Below, piece after piece: positions 1 to 8,558 of a stretch of 64,000 bases of DNA. The stretch's first letter is position 1; each line of letters starts with the position of its first letter. A program made the position numbers and the translations under genes. The notes under the pieces were generated by a model. It was not told the DNA's origin. It made no database searches and was given only the letters and a program-made list of their open reading frames with translations. This DNA comes from Rhodoluna limnophila. Lineage in GTDB: Bacteria > Actinomycetota > Actinomycetes > Actinomycetales > Microbacteriaceae. Location of the stretch: contig NZ_CP040509.1 in the NCBI RefSeq assembly GCF_005845365.1, positions 868,001 through 932,000 of the forward strand. The letters run 5' to 3'.

Positions 1-347
1 GTTTCTACGAATAGCGCAGCTGCATCGCTGCCGGTGACGATATTGAAACCACCGCGGGCAAACGAAATCTTTTGGGTGCTTGCGTAACCGTAAGTCTCTT
101 CAGGAGCAGCTTCATCGATGTCAAAAATTTGAATCGTGCTGGCACTGGCCATGGTGCCTGAATAAGGGTCAACGATGGTGACCAGGATGAAGCCTGCTGA
201 GAAGAGGAACCCCCACAGCGGCTGAAAAGCCCGCTTCTTGAGCCTCGGAAACCTAGGGCGCTTGAACGGGGTCTTCTCTAGAGCCTGATCAATCTTGGTG
301 CCCAATCGGTGCGACAGTTCTGGCCTATCAGCCTCGTGTCTACCCAT
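1..347 (-). CDS. membrane-anchored envelope protein, N-terminal part (truncated by window edge)
   Basis: An open frame runs from an ATG at 347 to the window edge, so only about 115 N-terminal residues are visible. A strong Shine-Dalgarno sequence (GGAGGTGA) sits just upstream and fixes the start. The first 40 residues are charged and basic (MGRHEADRPELS). They are followed by one hydrophobic segment (FLFSAGFILVTIV), giving a single-pass or signal-anchor topology with an exported C-terminus. The later part (AOR-like spacing is absent; SFARGGFNIVTG is visible) recalls the region ahead of the catalytic domain in actinobacterial M23 peptidases. The catalytic part is outside the window, so the M23 assignment is only a guess. 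Confidence 0.6.
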   Translation of the reverse strand, partial: MGRHEADRPELSHRLGTKIDQALEKTPFKRPRFPRLKKRAFQPLWGFLFSAGFILVTIVDPYSGTMASASTIQIFDIDEAAPEETYGYASTQKISFARGGFNIVTGSDAAALFVE

Positions 348-419
348 TGTTCACCTCCGCGTGCTAGTTACTCGCAATGTTTCAGTCTACCTTCGAGCCT
401 GTTTTATTACCAGAATCTG

Positions 420-1088
420 TTAACCAGGTAAACGCTGTGTTGGGCACTTCGACAGCACAGATACCATGGCAGTTTTCTCTGCCGAGGTTACCCAAAGTGC
501 GTATTTGCGCTTAACTGCGATCTGCCTGGCAACGTAGGCGCAACGATAACTCTTATTGGGCGGCAGCCAACTTGCGGCATCGGAATCACCCTTCTGGCTA
601 TTGGTTGGCCCATCCACCGCCAGCAAATTTAGCGGGTCGTTATAAAAGGCATACCTGCGTGCGTAAGTAAGCTTCTGAGCGCCCTTTTGCCAGGCATCAC
701 TGACGGCCACCACGTGGTCGATTTGAACTTTGATTGAGGTCGATTGACCTCGCACAAAATTTATCGTCTTGGCTGTGTAAGGGTCACGAAGAATGCCGGT
801 TTCGACGATGCAGCTGTAACCTCTACGCATAACTTCACTGCTCAGATCACGCTTGAGAATGTAATTTCTGAGATCGCAGCTGCCGATGTCACCCCAGCCA
901 TCCGAGAATTTCTCGCGAGAGTAGCCAGTCTTGGCGGCACGCCCCTTGACGCTTAGCTCTTGCAGTGCAGTTTTAGCCAAAGGGTTCAGAGCCGCCGCTG
1001 GTGCTGCTGAGCCGGCCGCCACAAACCCCGATGCGATCAGAGTGCCACCAACTAAACCGGCAAGTAGGGCTCTAGCGGTTCTTTTCAA
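420..1088 (-). CDS. secreted HNH-type nuclease (DUF1524-like)
   Basis: The product is a predicted exported endonuclease of about 222 residues. I place the start at a TTG (1088-1086) giving MKRTARALLAGLVGG. It has GAGGTG about 7 bases upstream and overlaps the preceding gene by only 17 bases; an upstream ATG would overlap by about 70. The N-terminus is a signal peptide: basic, then hydrophobic, ending in an Ala-rich stretch. The nuclease core holds the DHVV motif (about residues 124-127), then DPLNLL and NSQKGDSDAASWLPP, the pattern of secreted HNH/DUF1524 nucleases in actinobacteria. It may degrade extracellular DNA for nutrients or during competition. It is downstream of, and probably co-transcribed with, the DivIVA-repeat gene. 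Confidence 0.85.
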   Translation of the reverse strand: MKRTARALLAGLVGGTLIASGFVAAGSAAPAAALNPLAKTALQELSVKGRAAKTGYSREKFSDGWGDIGSCDLRNYILKRDLSSEVMRRGYSCIVETGILRDPYTAKTINFVRGQSTSIKVQIDHVVAVSDAWQKGAQKLTYARRYAFYNDPLNLLAVDGPTNSQKGDSDAASWLPPNKSYRCAYVARQIAVKRKYALWVTSAEKTAMVSVLSKCPTQRLPG

Positions 1089-1623
1089 TCTGCAGCACCT
1101 CGACCACTCGATCGATGAAGGCATCAACCTGACTTTCGACATAACCGGCGCGGGACGCTTTGAAAATAGTGCGTCGAACAGCGGTGAGGTCGAGTGGTGT
1201 CTCTGAATCTAGGTGGCGGGCAACTGAATCGCAAAGTGCATCTACTTGCTTGCGGTTGTAACCGCGAAGCAAGAACGAAACCTTAGTAAATTTCTGATTC
1301 TTTGGTCGTTCAACCCGGCCGCGAAGAATTTCTTGGATACGGGCCAAGCGGTCTGCAACGGCATAGTCACCAGACTTGGCAATCTGGCGCTGAATTTCTC
1401 TAGATGCAAAAGTATCTTCTAGTCGATCTAGGGCAGAATCAACCGGACCGATGAGGTAGCCACCGCGAATCAAATCGAAGTGAGTATTGCGAATTAGATC
1501 AGATGTGACTTGATCGGCATCCGGGCTATTGAATTGCTCGCGAGCTTGGTCGATAAAAGCGTTTACCTGCTCGGGCACATAGCCAAGTTCTTTGGGCCCG
1601 GCGACTGGAAAAGAAAAACTCAT
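1072..1623 (-). CDS. DivIVA-like repeat protein
   Basis: This 183-residue protein carries several copies of a short DivIVA-type motif. They are GYVPEQVNAFID near residue 14, a degenerate GGYLIGPVDSALD near 54, GYNRKQVDALCD near 120, and GYVESQVDAFID near 160. Each resembles the N-terminal membrane-curvature motif of DivIVA/Wag31, but the long coiled coil of true DivIVA is missing. The family is found in actinobacteria as 'DivIVA domain-containing protein', with unknown role and possible polar or septal localisation. It lies 12 bases after cdsA and overlaps the next gene, suggesting one transcript. Function beyond the repeat is not known. Confidence 0.75.
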   Translation of the reverse strand: MSFSFPVAGPKELGYVPEQVNAFIDQAREQFNSPDADQVTSDLIRNTHFDLIRGGYLIGPVDSALDRLEDTFASREIQRQIAKSGDYAVADRLARIQEILRGRVERPKNQKFTKVSFLLRGYNRKQVDALCDSVARHLDSETPLDLTAVRRTIFKASRAGYVESQVDAFIDRVVEVLQIEKNR

Positions 1624-1635
1624 TTTGCTTCCAAA

Positions 1636-2493
1636 CTAGAGGGCAGTTACCAGCTGCATGAAGAGGTAGGTAATTAGGGCAGAAGGCAGGATTGAATCCA
1701 AACGGTCCATGACGCCGCCATGCCCCGGGAGAATTGACGACATGTCTTTGACGCCTAGGTCGCGTTTGATTAGCGACTCGGCTAGATCGCCGAAGACTGC
1801 CGCGAGAAGCAGGGCCGCAGCAAATACGACACCAAGCCACCACGGTAGGCCGAGTGCAAAAATACTGAACAGGACTGCTGATACTGATCCGGCTGTAATT
1901 GAAGCGAGCAGGCCTTCCCAGGTTTTCTTTGGGCTTACCCCTGGGGCAAGTTTGTGTTTGCCAAATTTGCGACCAAACAGGTATCCGGCCGTATCGATCA
2001 GCGCAACCGTAACCACAAAGGCTATGACCCAGCTGGCACCATCGGGGCGGCGCAGCAGAAGCATTGTGAAACTGGTCATTAGTGGCAGGTAAATGACCAC
2101 AAATGCCGCAGCTGCGTAATCGCGAAGGGTGTGCTGAATGGCTTGGATCGGTTTTTCACGCCGTTCCCAAAGCAAGTGCACTGTTCGCCACAGAATCAAT
2201 GCGGCAACAATGGCCAAGGCCACAAGCCACTGCAGTTGTGCTCCCCCATAAAAGGCAGCCGGCATGATTAGGACTGAGCCGACAACCGAAGGAACTCGAG
2301 GAACGTACCAACCTTTGAGCCTCAGTGCGGTAGATAGCTCCCAGGCACCGAAACCGGCAGCCATAGCTGCAAACACCATGAAGAGCTCTTTGTAGATGAG
2401 TACCGAGAGCAAAAATGCAGCGCCCAGCACTAATCCGACCGCAACCGACTTAGATAGGCTGCGCCCACCTGAAGTTGGCTGCTGAGTAGTCAA
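1636..2493 (-). CDS. cdsA: phosphatidate cytidylyltransferase
   Basis: CdsA makes CDP-diacylglycerol from phosphatidate and CTP in the membrane, the entry to phospholipid synthesis. The 285-residue protein has about eight hydrophobic segments. The family signature is near the C-terminus (KRDLGVKDMSSILPGHGG, then MDRLDS). The start is a TTG at 2493 that lies one base after the frr stop codon. The order pyrH-frr-cdsA is the standard actinobacterial arrangement and supports the call. The soluble N-terminus is short and polar (MTTQQPTSGGRS), as usual for this family. Confidence 0.97.
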   Translation of the reverse strand: MTTQQPTSGGRSLSKSVAVGLVLGAAFLLSVLIYKELFMVFAAMAAGFGAWELSTALRLKGWYVPRVPSVVGSVLIMPAAFYGGAQLQWLVALAIVAALILWRTVHLLWERREKPIQAIQHTLRDYAAAAFVVIYLPLMTSFTMLLLRRPDGASWVIAFVVTVALIDTAGYLFGRKFGKHKLAPGVSPKKTWEGLLASITAGSVSAVLFSIFALGLPWWLGVVFAAALLLAAVFGDLAESLIKRDLGVKDMSSILPGHGGVMDRLDSILPSALITYLFMQLVTAL

Positions 2494-2494
2494 A

Positions 2495-3055
2495 TTAGAC
2501 CTCTAGAAGTTCGGCTTCTTTGCGCTTTAGAGCGTCGTCGATGGCATCCACGTGGGTCTTGGTGATTGCATCCAGCTCTTTTTCGCCACGGGCGATTTCA
2601 TCATCGCCGGCAAGGCCATCCTTCTTCAGCGCAGCCAAATCATCGTTGCCCTTGCGGCGAATGTTGCGAACTGCCACTCGGTGGTCTTCAGCCTTTGCCT
2701 TCACTAGCTTTACGTAGTCGCGACGGCGTTCTTCAGTAAGGTCTGGCAAAGTCACACGGATTAGGTTTCCGTCATTCTGTGGGTTTGCGTCAAGGTTTGG
2801 CATCTCACGCAGAGCGGTCTCAATAGCCTTCAGCGCGCCCTTGTCGTAAGGGGTGATAACGATGGTGCGAGCCTCCGGGTTGGCCAACTGACCGAGCTGA
2901 CCAAGTGGAGTTGGGGTGCCGTAGTAGTCAACCATTACCTTCTGGAATAGCTGAGGGTTTGCGCGACCGGTGCGGACGTTCGCGAAGTCTTCGCGGGTTG
3001 CGTCAACGGCCTTAGCCATCTTTTCGGTGGCGGCTGCCAAAATCTCTGAAATCAC
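2495..3055 (-). CDS. frr: ribosome recycling factor
   Basis: RRF splits post-termination ribosomes together with EF-G in the cytoplasm. The 186-residue length is normal. Recognisable blocks are [11 protein letters not shown] at about residues 27-37, the [12 protein letters not shown] loop, and [14 protein letters not shown] in the three-helix bundle. It follows pyrH by about 34 bases and is followed directly by cdsA, so it is part of the rpsB-tsf-pyrH-frr-cdsA block. The ATG at 3055 is preceded by AGGAG. Confidence 0.98.
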   Translation of the reverse strand: MISEILAAATEKMAKAVDATREDFANVRTGRANPQLFQKVMVDYYGTPTPLGQLGQLANPEARTIVITPYDKGALKAIETALREMPNLDANPQNDGNLIRVTLPDLTEERRRDYVKLVKAKAEDHRVAVRNIRRKGNDDLAALKKDGLAGDDEIARGEKELDAITKTHVDAIDDALKRKEAELLEV

Positions 3056-3089
3056 TTTTTCTCCTGTTTTGATTAATTCTTTACCGCGA

Positions 3090-3800
3090 TTAGGCGGTTA
3101 CGAAAGTTCCAATTTTCTTGCCGAGAATTGCATCGGTTACGTTGCCGGCCGGCTGCATTCCAAATACGCGCATCGGCATCTTGTTGTCCATGCATAGGCT
3201 GAACGCAGTCGCGTCGACCACCTTTAGGCCCTTTACCAAGGCATCCTGGTAGGTGATCTCATCGAGGCGCACCGCGGTTGGGTCTTTCTTTGGATCCGCC
3301 GAGTAGACGCCGTCCACGCCGTTCTTAGCAACCAAAACCTCATCGGCCTTGATTTCTAGGGCACGCTGCGCGGCCACTGTGTCGGTAGAGAAGTATGGCA
3401 AGCCTGCGCCAGCACCGAAGATTACAACTCGGCCTTTTTCTAGGTGACGAATTGCACGAAGCGGGATGTAGGCCTCAGTTACCTGTGCCATGTTGATTGC
3501 AGACTGTACGCGGGTGCTAACGCCGGCTTGCTCCAAGAAGTCCTGAAGCGCCAGTGCGTTCATAACCGTTCCAAGCATTCCCATGTAGTCAGCGCGTGAT
3601 CTCTCCATGCCTCGCTGTGATAGCTCGGCTCCGCGGAAGAAATTGCCACCACCAACCACGATTGCGATTTCAGCGTGCTTGGCGCCCTCTGCGATTTCAC
3701 GCGCCATCTCGGCCACAATGTCAGGGTTCACACCAAGGGTGCCGCCACCGAACGCCTCACCCGAAAGCTTTAGCAGTACACGGCGTTTTTTGTTTGGCAC
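3090..3800 (-). CDS. pyrH: uridylate kinase
   Basis: PyrH phosphorylates UMP to UDP and belongs to the amino-acid-kinase fold; it is the bacterial hexameric UMP kinase. The protein is 236 residues long. It starts [11 protein letters not shown] with the Gly-rich ATP site, contains [10 protein letters not shown] and [16 protein letters not shown], and ends with an ATP-site block containing [15 protein letters not shown]. The start is a GTG at 3800 with GGAGGG 8 bases upstream. A transcription terminator lies between tsf and this gene, so pyrH-frr-cdsA may need its own promoter or read-through. Confidence 0.98.
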   Translation of the reverse strand: MPNKKRRVLLKLSGEAFGGGTLGVNPDIVAEMAREIAEGAKHAEIAIVVGGGNFFRGAELSQRGMERSRADYMGMLGTVMNALALQDFLEQAGVSTRVQSAINMAQVTEAYIPLRAIRHLEKGRVVIFGAGAGLPYFSTDTVAAQRALEIKADEVLVAKNGVDGVYSADPKKDPTAVRLDEITYQDALVKGLKVVDATAFSLCMDNKMPMRVFGMQPAGNVTDAILGKKIGTFVTA

Positions 3801-3852
3801 GAAACCCTCCTGGATTGTTGCTTTTGTCTCTGTCTATCCTAAACCGAGCAAC

Positions 3853-3883
3853 AAAAAAGGCCCGGTCGAAATGACCGAGCCTT
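3853..3883 (-). terminator. Rho-independent terminator after tsf
   Basis: An 11-bp stem is formed by 3857-3867 and 3873-3883 with the loop GAAAT. Read on the minus strand it is followed by six T residues. It lies 22 bases past the tsf stop and would end the rpsB-tsf transcript. Confidence 0.9.
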
Positions 3884-3904
3884 CCTTGTTTTTAAGGCTT
3901 TTTG

Positions 3905-4732
3905 TTATGCACCGACGCGTAGGCGAACGAATGCAGAAACGGTTACTCCAGCGTTCTCAAGAACCTTAGCAACAGTCTGCTTGGTGTCCTTTGCGAAGTC
4001 CTGCTCAAGAAGCACGTTCTCCTTGAAGAAGCCGGTTACGCGGCCTTCAACGATCTTTGAAAGCGCAGCCTCAGGCTTGCCTTCGTTACGTGCGGTCTCT
4101 TCAGCAATGCGGCGCTCGGTTGCTACAACTTCAGCGTCAACGTCATCGCGGGTTAGCACGCTCGGTGAGAATGCTGCGATGTGCACCGCAACGTCGTGTG
4201 CGGTGGTTGCGTCTGAACCGCTGTAGGCAACAAGCACGCCAACCTGTGGAGGAAGGTCCTTGCTGGTGCGGTGTAGGTAAGCGTCAACAGCGGCATCCTT
4301 GATTGAAACTACCTTGCGAAGCTCAACCTTCTCGCCCATGATCGCGGCTTCGTCGTTGATTGCGTCTAGAACTGACTGACCGTTTAGGTCTGCAGCAAGT
4401 GCAGCCTCAAGGGTCTCGGCGCCAGCGGCAACAACAGCGTCTGCAACGCGGTCAGCAAGCTCAACGAACTTTGGAGCCTTAGCAACAAAGTCAGTCTCGC
4501 AAGCAAGCTCGATTAGGTAGCCGGTGCCACCCTCAACACGAGCAACGATCAAGCCGTTGCTGGTGGTGCGACCTTCGCGCTTGGTAACGCCCTTTAGGCC
4601 CTTTAGACGTAGGACTTCCATTGCCTTGTCGATGTTGCCATCGGCTTCGTCAAGGGCGCCCTTGCAGTCCATCATGCCGGCGCCTGACTTCTCGCGAAGC
4701 GCCTTTACATCTGCGGCGGTGTAGTTAGCCAT
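3905..4732 (-). CDS. tsf: translation elongation factor Ts
   Basis: EF-Ts recycles EF-Tu by exchanging GDP for GTP. The 275-residue protein begins with the UBA-like domain (VKALREKSGAGMMDCK, residues about 9-24). The core carries the second signature ELACETDFVAK near residue 75. It ends with the C-terminal helical region (FVRLRVGA). It starts two bases after the rpsB stop and is clearly cotranscribed with it. A terminator follows immediately downstream. Confidence 0.98.
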   Translation of the reverse strand: MANYTAADVKALREKSGAGMMDCKGALDEADGNIDKAMEVLRLKGLKGVTKREGRTTSNGLIVARVEGGTGYLIELACETDFVAKAPKFVELADRVADAVVAAGAETLEAALAADLNGQSVLDAINDEAAIMGEKVELRKVVSIKDAAVDAYLHRTSKDLPPQVGVLVAYSGSDATTAHDVAVHIAAFSPSVLTRDDVDAEVVATERRIAEETARNEGKPEAALSKIVEGRVTGFFKENVLLEQDFAKDTKQTVAKVLENAGVTVSAFVRLRVGA

Positions 4733-4734
4733 CT

Positions 4735-5589
4735 TTACTTTGCTTCCTCTACTGCAACAGCCTCAGCAGCTGGTGCCTCTACAGCCTCTGCTGCAACAGC
4801 AGGAGCTTCTTCGGTCTTGGCAGCAGCCTCGGCAGCGCCCTGCTCTAGAAGCTCGCGCTCCCACTCAGCTAGTGGCTCTGCTGCTGCTTCTGGCTTTGCG
4901 TGACGAGCGATTAGACCCTCAGCAACTGCATCTGCGATAACGCGGGTTAGCAGCTGAACTGAACGGATTGCGTCGTCGTTTCCTGGAATACCAATGGTTA
5001 CCTCGTCTGGGTCACAGTTGGTGTCCAAGATACCGATTACTGGGATACCCAGCTTCTTGGCCTCGGTGATTGCTAGGTGCTCTTTGTTGGTGTCTACAAC
5101 CCAGATCGCAGATGGAGTCTTGGTGATGTTGCGGATACCGCCTAGAGCCTTCTCTAGCTTGTCCTTCTCGCGGCGAAGGATAAGGAGTTCCTTCTTGGTT
5201 AGACCAGTCTTGGTCTTACCTGAGAAGTCCATAACCTCAAGTTCCTTTAGGCGTGAAAGACGCTTCTGGATGGTCTGGAAGTTGGTCAAAAGACCACCCA
5301 ACCAACGCTGGTTGATGTATGGCTGGCCAACGCGAAGAGCCTGCTCAGCAATTGCTTCCTGTGCCTGCTTCTTGGTACCAACAAACAGGATGCTTCCGCC
5401 GTGAGCAACGGTCTCCTTGACGAAGTCGTATGCCTTGTCAATGAAAGCAAGTGACTGCTGAAGGTCGATGATGTAGATGCCTGAACGGTCGGTCAGAATG
5501 AAACGACGCATCTTTGGGTTCCAACGACGGGTCTGGTGCCCGAAGTGAACGCCGCTGTCGAGCAGCTGGCGAATTGTTACTACTGCCAT
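4735..5589 (-). CDS. rpsB: 30S ribosomal protein S2
   Basis: Ribosomal protein S2 of 284 residues. The frame is open for another 54 codons upstream, but the conserved N-terminus ([19 protein letters not shown]) and an AGGAG site 7 bases ahead place the start at ATG 5589. S2 blocks such as [19 protein letters not shown]-like and [15 protein letters not shown] are intact. After about residue 240 the protein carries a long Ala/Glu-rich acidic tail ([17 protein letters not shown]). Such tails are common in actinobacterial S2 and are probably unstructured. tsf follows after two bases. Confidence 0.98.
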   Translation of the reverse strand: MAVVTIRQLLDSGVHFGHQTRRWNPKMRRFILTDRSGIYIIDLQQSLAFIDKAYDFVKETVAHGGSILFVGTKKQAQEAIAEQALRVGQPYINQRWLGGLLTNFQTIQKRLSRLKELEVMDFSGKTKTGLTKKELLILRREKDKLEKALGGIRNITKTPSAIWVVDTNKEHLAITEAKKLGIPVIGILDTNCDPDEVTIGIPGNDDAIRSVQLLTRVIADAVAEGLIARHAKPEAAAEPLAEWERELLEQGAAEAAAKTEEAPAVAAEAVEAPAAEAVAVEEAK

Positions 5590-5787
5590 GAGCAGTCTCC
5601 TTTTTCGGCGCGCAAAGGCGCCACTCAGTTTTCTGTTCGAGCGGTTGCCCGAAACACCTGGTGCCGGATCCTTCTCGCCAAATTGCTTTGGACTGAGTGA
5701 GAAGTAAATCTGATTCGGCACGCGAAGTCGGCAAGCGTAAACAACCTTCAAAAAAATGAGGATTGTCGCGAGCCTGCCGCTTCGATA

Positions 5788-5817
5788 ATTCTAGCAGTCG
5801 AGGGGCCGAGTTATCCA
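5788..5817 (-). promoter_or_regulatory. candidate rpsB-tsf promoter
   Basis: On the minus strand TGGATA and TAGAAT are separated by 18 bases. The -10 matches five of six consensus positions and the -35 four of six. The start of transcription would be near 5781, leaving a leader of about 190 bases before rpsB. That leader holds a hairpin at 5678-5691 (CCAAA/TTTGG) and a GC-rich one at 5607-5622 just ahead of the ribosome-binding site. No such signal has been tested. Confidence 0.4.
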
Positions 5818-5869
5818 CCATTTAGCAGTGATTTATTGGGCAAGAGAGGCAAAGCCTCAAAGTGGAAAC

Positions 5870-6406
5870 ATGAGATGGGTCACCTTCGCACTTTCCCTGC
5901 TGCTTAGCTGCGTAATTCCCTTTGGCATAGCACGAGGTCAAGGCCGGGAATGGACCTTGCCATTCGAGGAAAGCGACACAGGAACCAATACCGTTACTGG
6001 CAAAGGATTGCAATTGGTCAATCAGTATCGCCAACCAAATAGCGAATACTCCGCTGGCCATCGAGGGGTGGACTACCGGGTCTCGTTAAACCAGACCGTA
6101 TTAGCACCGGCGGATGGACAAGTTAGATTTGTCGGCGTGGTCGTTGACCGCCCACTTTTGACTCTCAGCCATCCCGGCGGAGAAATTACCGAGTTTGAAC
6201 CGCTCTGCACCGACCTAAAAGTCGGTGATTTAGTGAGAAGGCAAGATCCAATCGGATGGGTGTGCGATGCCAAACCTTCTTATCGGCAACACTGTCAAGC
6301 CGTTCGATGCCTGCATTTCTCTCTGCGAAAAAACGATTGGTATCTGTCGCCACTGGCTTTGATTGGCGGCCTGAATCCCAGCCGATTGCTACCGACCATT
6401 GACTGA
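5870..6406 (+). CDS. secreted M23-family (LytM-like) peptidase
   Basis: This is a small exported protein with one M23 metallopeptidase domain, likely cutting or binding peptidoglycan peptides. I place the start at ATG 5870, giving 178 residues that begin with a signal peptide (MRWVTFALSLLLSCVIP). The zinc-site motif GHRGVDY is near residue 63. The C-terminal motif CLHFSLR is near residue 147, where many families have HxH; actinobacterial members often show Cys-Leu-His as here, keeping the second histidine. It sits between rpsB and xerC, which is the usual actinobacterial location for this M23 gene, and converges with xerC at a 2-base gap. Confidence 0.88.
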   Translation: MRWVTFALSLLLSCVIPFGIARGQGREWTLPFEESDTGTNTVTGKGLQLVNQYRQPNSEYSAGHRGVDYRVSLNQTVLAPADGQVRFVGVVVDRPLLTLSHPGGEITEFEPLCTDLKVGDLVRRQDPIGWVCDAKPSYRQHCQAVRCLHFSLRKNDWYLSPLALIGGLNPSRLLPTID

Positions 6407-6408
6407 AA

Positions 6409-7323
6409 TCAGGCCCGAGGGTGGGCGTTTTTGTAGCTATCTTTGAGTCGTTCTACAGATACATGGGTATAAATCTGCGTGGTTCCAAGGCTTGAGTGTC
6501 CGAGGAATTCTTGCACCGCCCGAAGGTCAGCTCCCCCATCAAGAAGGTGAGTTGCTGCACTGTGCCTCAATGAATGTGGGCCCGCAGATCCGGTTGGAGT
6601 GCCTTCTAGTAGTTTTGCCACCAGGGCGTAAACCTGTCTGACTCCAAGCCGGCGGCCTCTTGAATTTAGGAGCAGCGCTGTGGCGCTGGACTCATTTGCC
6701 AACTGTCCTCGACCGGCGCGAATCCAGAGGTCAAGTGCTTCCGCTGCCGGGAGACCGTAGGGAACCATTCGCTGCTTTGACCCCTTACCGGTCACTCTTA
6801 GAAGCCTTCGGTCGTAGTCAACATCCTCCAGGTTCAAACCAACCAACTCGCTTACGCGAGCACCAGTGGCATAAAGGAGTTCGATAACTAGTAGGTCCCT
6901 CAACCCCTGAGGGTTATCGATTACCGCCAGCGGCCTCAGGTGTTCAAAAATCATTTCGAGGCTCTCGCGCGAAACCACTGTTGGAAGAGACCGCGAAGCC
7001 CTCGGAGATCGCAGCCGCTGACCAGGGTCCGAGTTTGATATACCCGCCTGGTGCAACCAGGATGTGAACGACCTGATGGCTGCGCTCTTCCTGGCCAAGG
7101 TGGTCTTAGTAAGACCACGCTGATTTAGGTGCCACAGGAAATCTCGGATGAGTTCGAGATCTAGGTCAGCGGGGCGGTTTAGGCCCCGACCCTCACCGAA
7201 AGCTAAAAGTTCAGATATGTCGGACAGGTAAGCCCGCATGGTATTCGGCGAGCGCCCCCGACCTGAACCCAAATGGGTTTCAAATTTATCCAGGGTCTGC
7301 ACAAAGGCTTCGTTCACAATCAA
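6409..7323 (-). CDS. xerC: tyrosine recombinase XerC
   Basis: XerC and XerD resolve chromosome dimers at dif during division. The 304-residue protein has an N-terminal SAM-like core-binding domain and a C-terminal catalytic domain. The catalytic residues are all visible: Arg156 (TGARVSEL), Lys180, His250-x-x-Arg253 (HSLRHSAATHLL), His276 (LGHSSLGTTQ) and the nucleophile Tyr285. The start is TTG 7323 or GTG 7317; the first overlaps the dprA stop by 4 bases. No integrase-like neighbours are present, so it is the housekeeping XerC and not a phage enzyme. Confidence 0.95.
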   Translation of the reverse strand: MIVNEAFVQTLDKFETHLGSGRGRSPNTMRAYLSDISELLAFGEGRGLNRPADLDLELIRDFLWHLNQRGLTKTTLARKSAAIRSFTSWLHQAGISNSDPGQRLRSPRASRSLPTVVSRESLEMIFEHLRPLAVIDNPQGLRDLLVIELLYATGARVSELVGLNLEDVDYDRRLLRVTGKGSKQRMVPYGLPAAEALDLWIRAGRGQLANESSATALLLNSRGRRLGVRQVYALVAKLLEGTPTGSAGPHSLRHSAATHLLDGGADLRAVQEFLGHSSLGTTQIYTHVSVERLKDSYKNAHPRA

Positions 7324-8558
7324 AGGTTAGTTTGCACTTGGCGCCAATCGGAACCGCGGCGCTCAACGAGTCCGGCTAATTCAAGTTGAGCTAAACCAAA
7401 TTTTGCTTCGTTGCGAGTGAGGCCTGCCTCTCGGCAAATAATTTCAAGGGATTCATGGCCGAACCCGATTGCATCGAGGACCCGCGTTTCAATAGCTCCA
7501 AGACCGGCTATCGGCTGATCCACTTCAAAGGCCCCACTGAGCGGGAGTAGGTCCCTGAGGCCTGCCGTTCCGCTCACCAGTGATGCCTGCCCTGCCTCAA
7601 TAAGTTGATTGCACCCCGCTGACTTGGGCGAGTAAATTGGCCCCGGCACAGCACCCACCGTGCGGTTTAGAGCCAAGGCGTGGCGGGCTGTGCTGAGGGC
7701 GCCAGATCTCCAGTTGGCCTCGGTAACCAAGGTGGCGTGCCCCAGCGCAGCAATCAACCGATTTCGCTGCAAAAAGCGCCACTTGCTCGGAGCAGAACCT
7801 GGAGGTAATTCACCAACTACCGCGCCTTCTGAGCAAATTCTCTCCAACAGAAGGCGGTTTGCACTTGGATACAACCGGTCTACCCCTCCAGCTAGCACGG
7901 CAATGGTCCCTGGCTCCGACGCAAGCGCAGTTTGATGGGCAACAGCGTCAACCCCAAGAGCCCCTCCCGATACGATTACCGCACCCAGCTGACTTGCTGT
8001 GTAAGTGAGTTCGGCTGTAACCCTGCGACCGTATTCGGTCACTCCCCTGGACCCGACAATGGCCAGACTTAGGTTTGAACCGAGCAGGTCGGTGCGACCT
8101 CTAACCCAGAGCGCAAACGGAGCAAAACTTCCGAGGTCAGCAAGACCGTTGGCCCATATCCCCTCATCTGGAACCAAGAGGCTCCCTCCGACCGACCGGA
8201 TGTATTCAAGGGCTCTAAAGACAGCCTGGGAGCTAAGTCTTTGACTCCATCTCGCACGAGCGTCATCCAGGTATTTTTGACCGTTTTCAAAGTCCGGCAG
8301 TGTATCCAGTGAGAACCCCACCTGATTCAAACTGCGCTCAACGGAGTTGGATTCGAGTCCCGCAATCAGTAATTCAAGAGCCCTGACCGGCCCAAGAATA
8401 GACACCAGACAGCCAGCGAAACCATCCCCCGGCTCGCAGATTGTGCTCCACGCGGCTCGGGCAAAGATGTCAAAATTGGCCGAGTGGTCCGTAGCCATCC
8501 CGACAAGGGCTAAATCGACCTCTTTTGGGTTCATCCGCAAGGTTGTATCGGTGGCCAT
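7320..8558 (-). CDS. dprA: DNA-processing protein DprA
   Basis: DprA binds single-stranded DNA taken up by competent cells and loads RecA. The 412-residue protein has an N-terminal helical region, then the Rossmann-like DprA core around residues 165-330. Core motifs include AIVGSRGVTEYGRR, IVSGGALGVDAVAHQ and RFLQRNRLIAALG. The C-terminus has a winged-helix-like DML1 segment (ETRVLDAIGFGHESLEII). It sits between comM and xerC with overlapping stop/start codons on both sides. DprA is widely kept in bacteria not known to be competent, so it does not prove competence. Confidence 0.95.
   Translation of the reverse strand: MATDTTLRMNPKEVDLALVGMATDHSANFDIFARAAWSTICEPGDGFAGCLVSILGPVRALELLIAGLESNSVERSLNQVGFSLDTLPDFENGQKYLDDARARWSQRLSSQAVFRALEYIRSVGGSLLVPDEGIWANGLADLGSFAPFALWVRGRTDLLGSNLSLAIVGSRGVTEYGRRVTAELTYTASQLGAVIVSGGALGVDAVAHQTALASEPGTIAVLAGGVDRLYPSANRLLLERICSEGAVVGELPPGSAPSKWRFLQRNRLIAALGHATLVTEANWRSGALSTARHALALNRTVGAVPGPIYSPKSAGCNQLIEAGQASLVSGTAGLRDLLPLSGAFEVDQPIAGLGAIETRVLDAIGFGHESLEIICREAGLTRNEAKFGLAQLELAGLVERRGSDWRQVQTNL

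Noticed and set aside
5590-5751. 54-codon in-frame extension of rpsB upstream of its ATG
   Set aside because: The conserved S2 N-terminus and a good ribosome-binding site lie at the internal ATG 5589; the extension has a skewed, non-protein-like composition.
5438-5821. 127-codon minus-strand frame across the rpsB start
   Set aside because: It overlaps the S2 gene out of frame and has Arg/Pro/His-rich shadow-type composition.
6409-7323. XerC as phage integrase of a mobile element
   Set aside because: Neighbours are housekeeping genes with overlapping stops, there is no adjacent tRNA or direct repeat, and the sequence looks like a housekeeping XerC.
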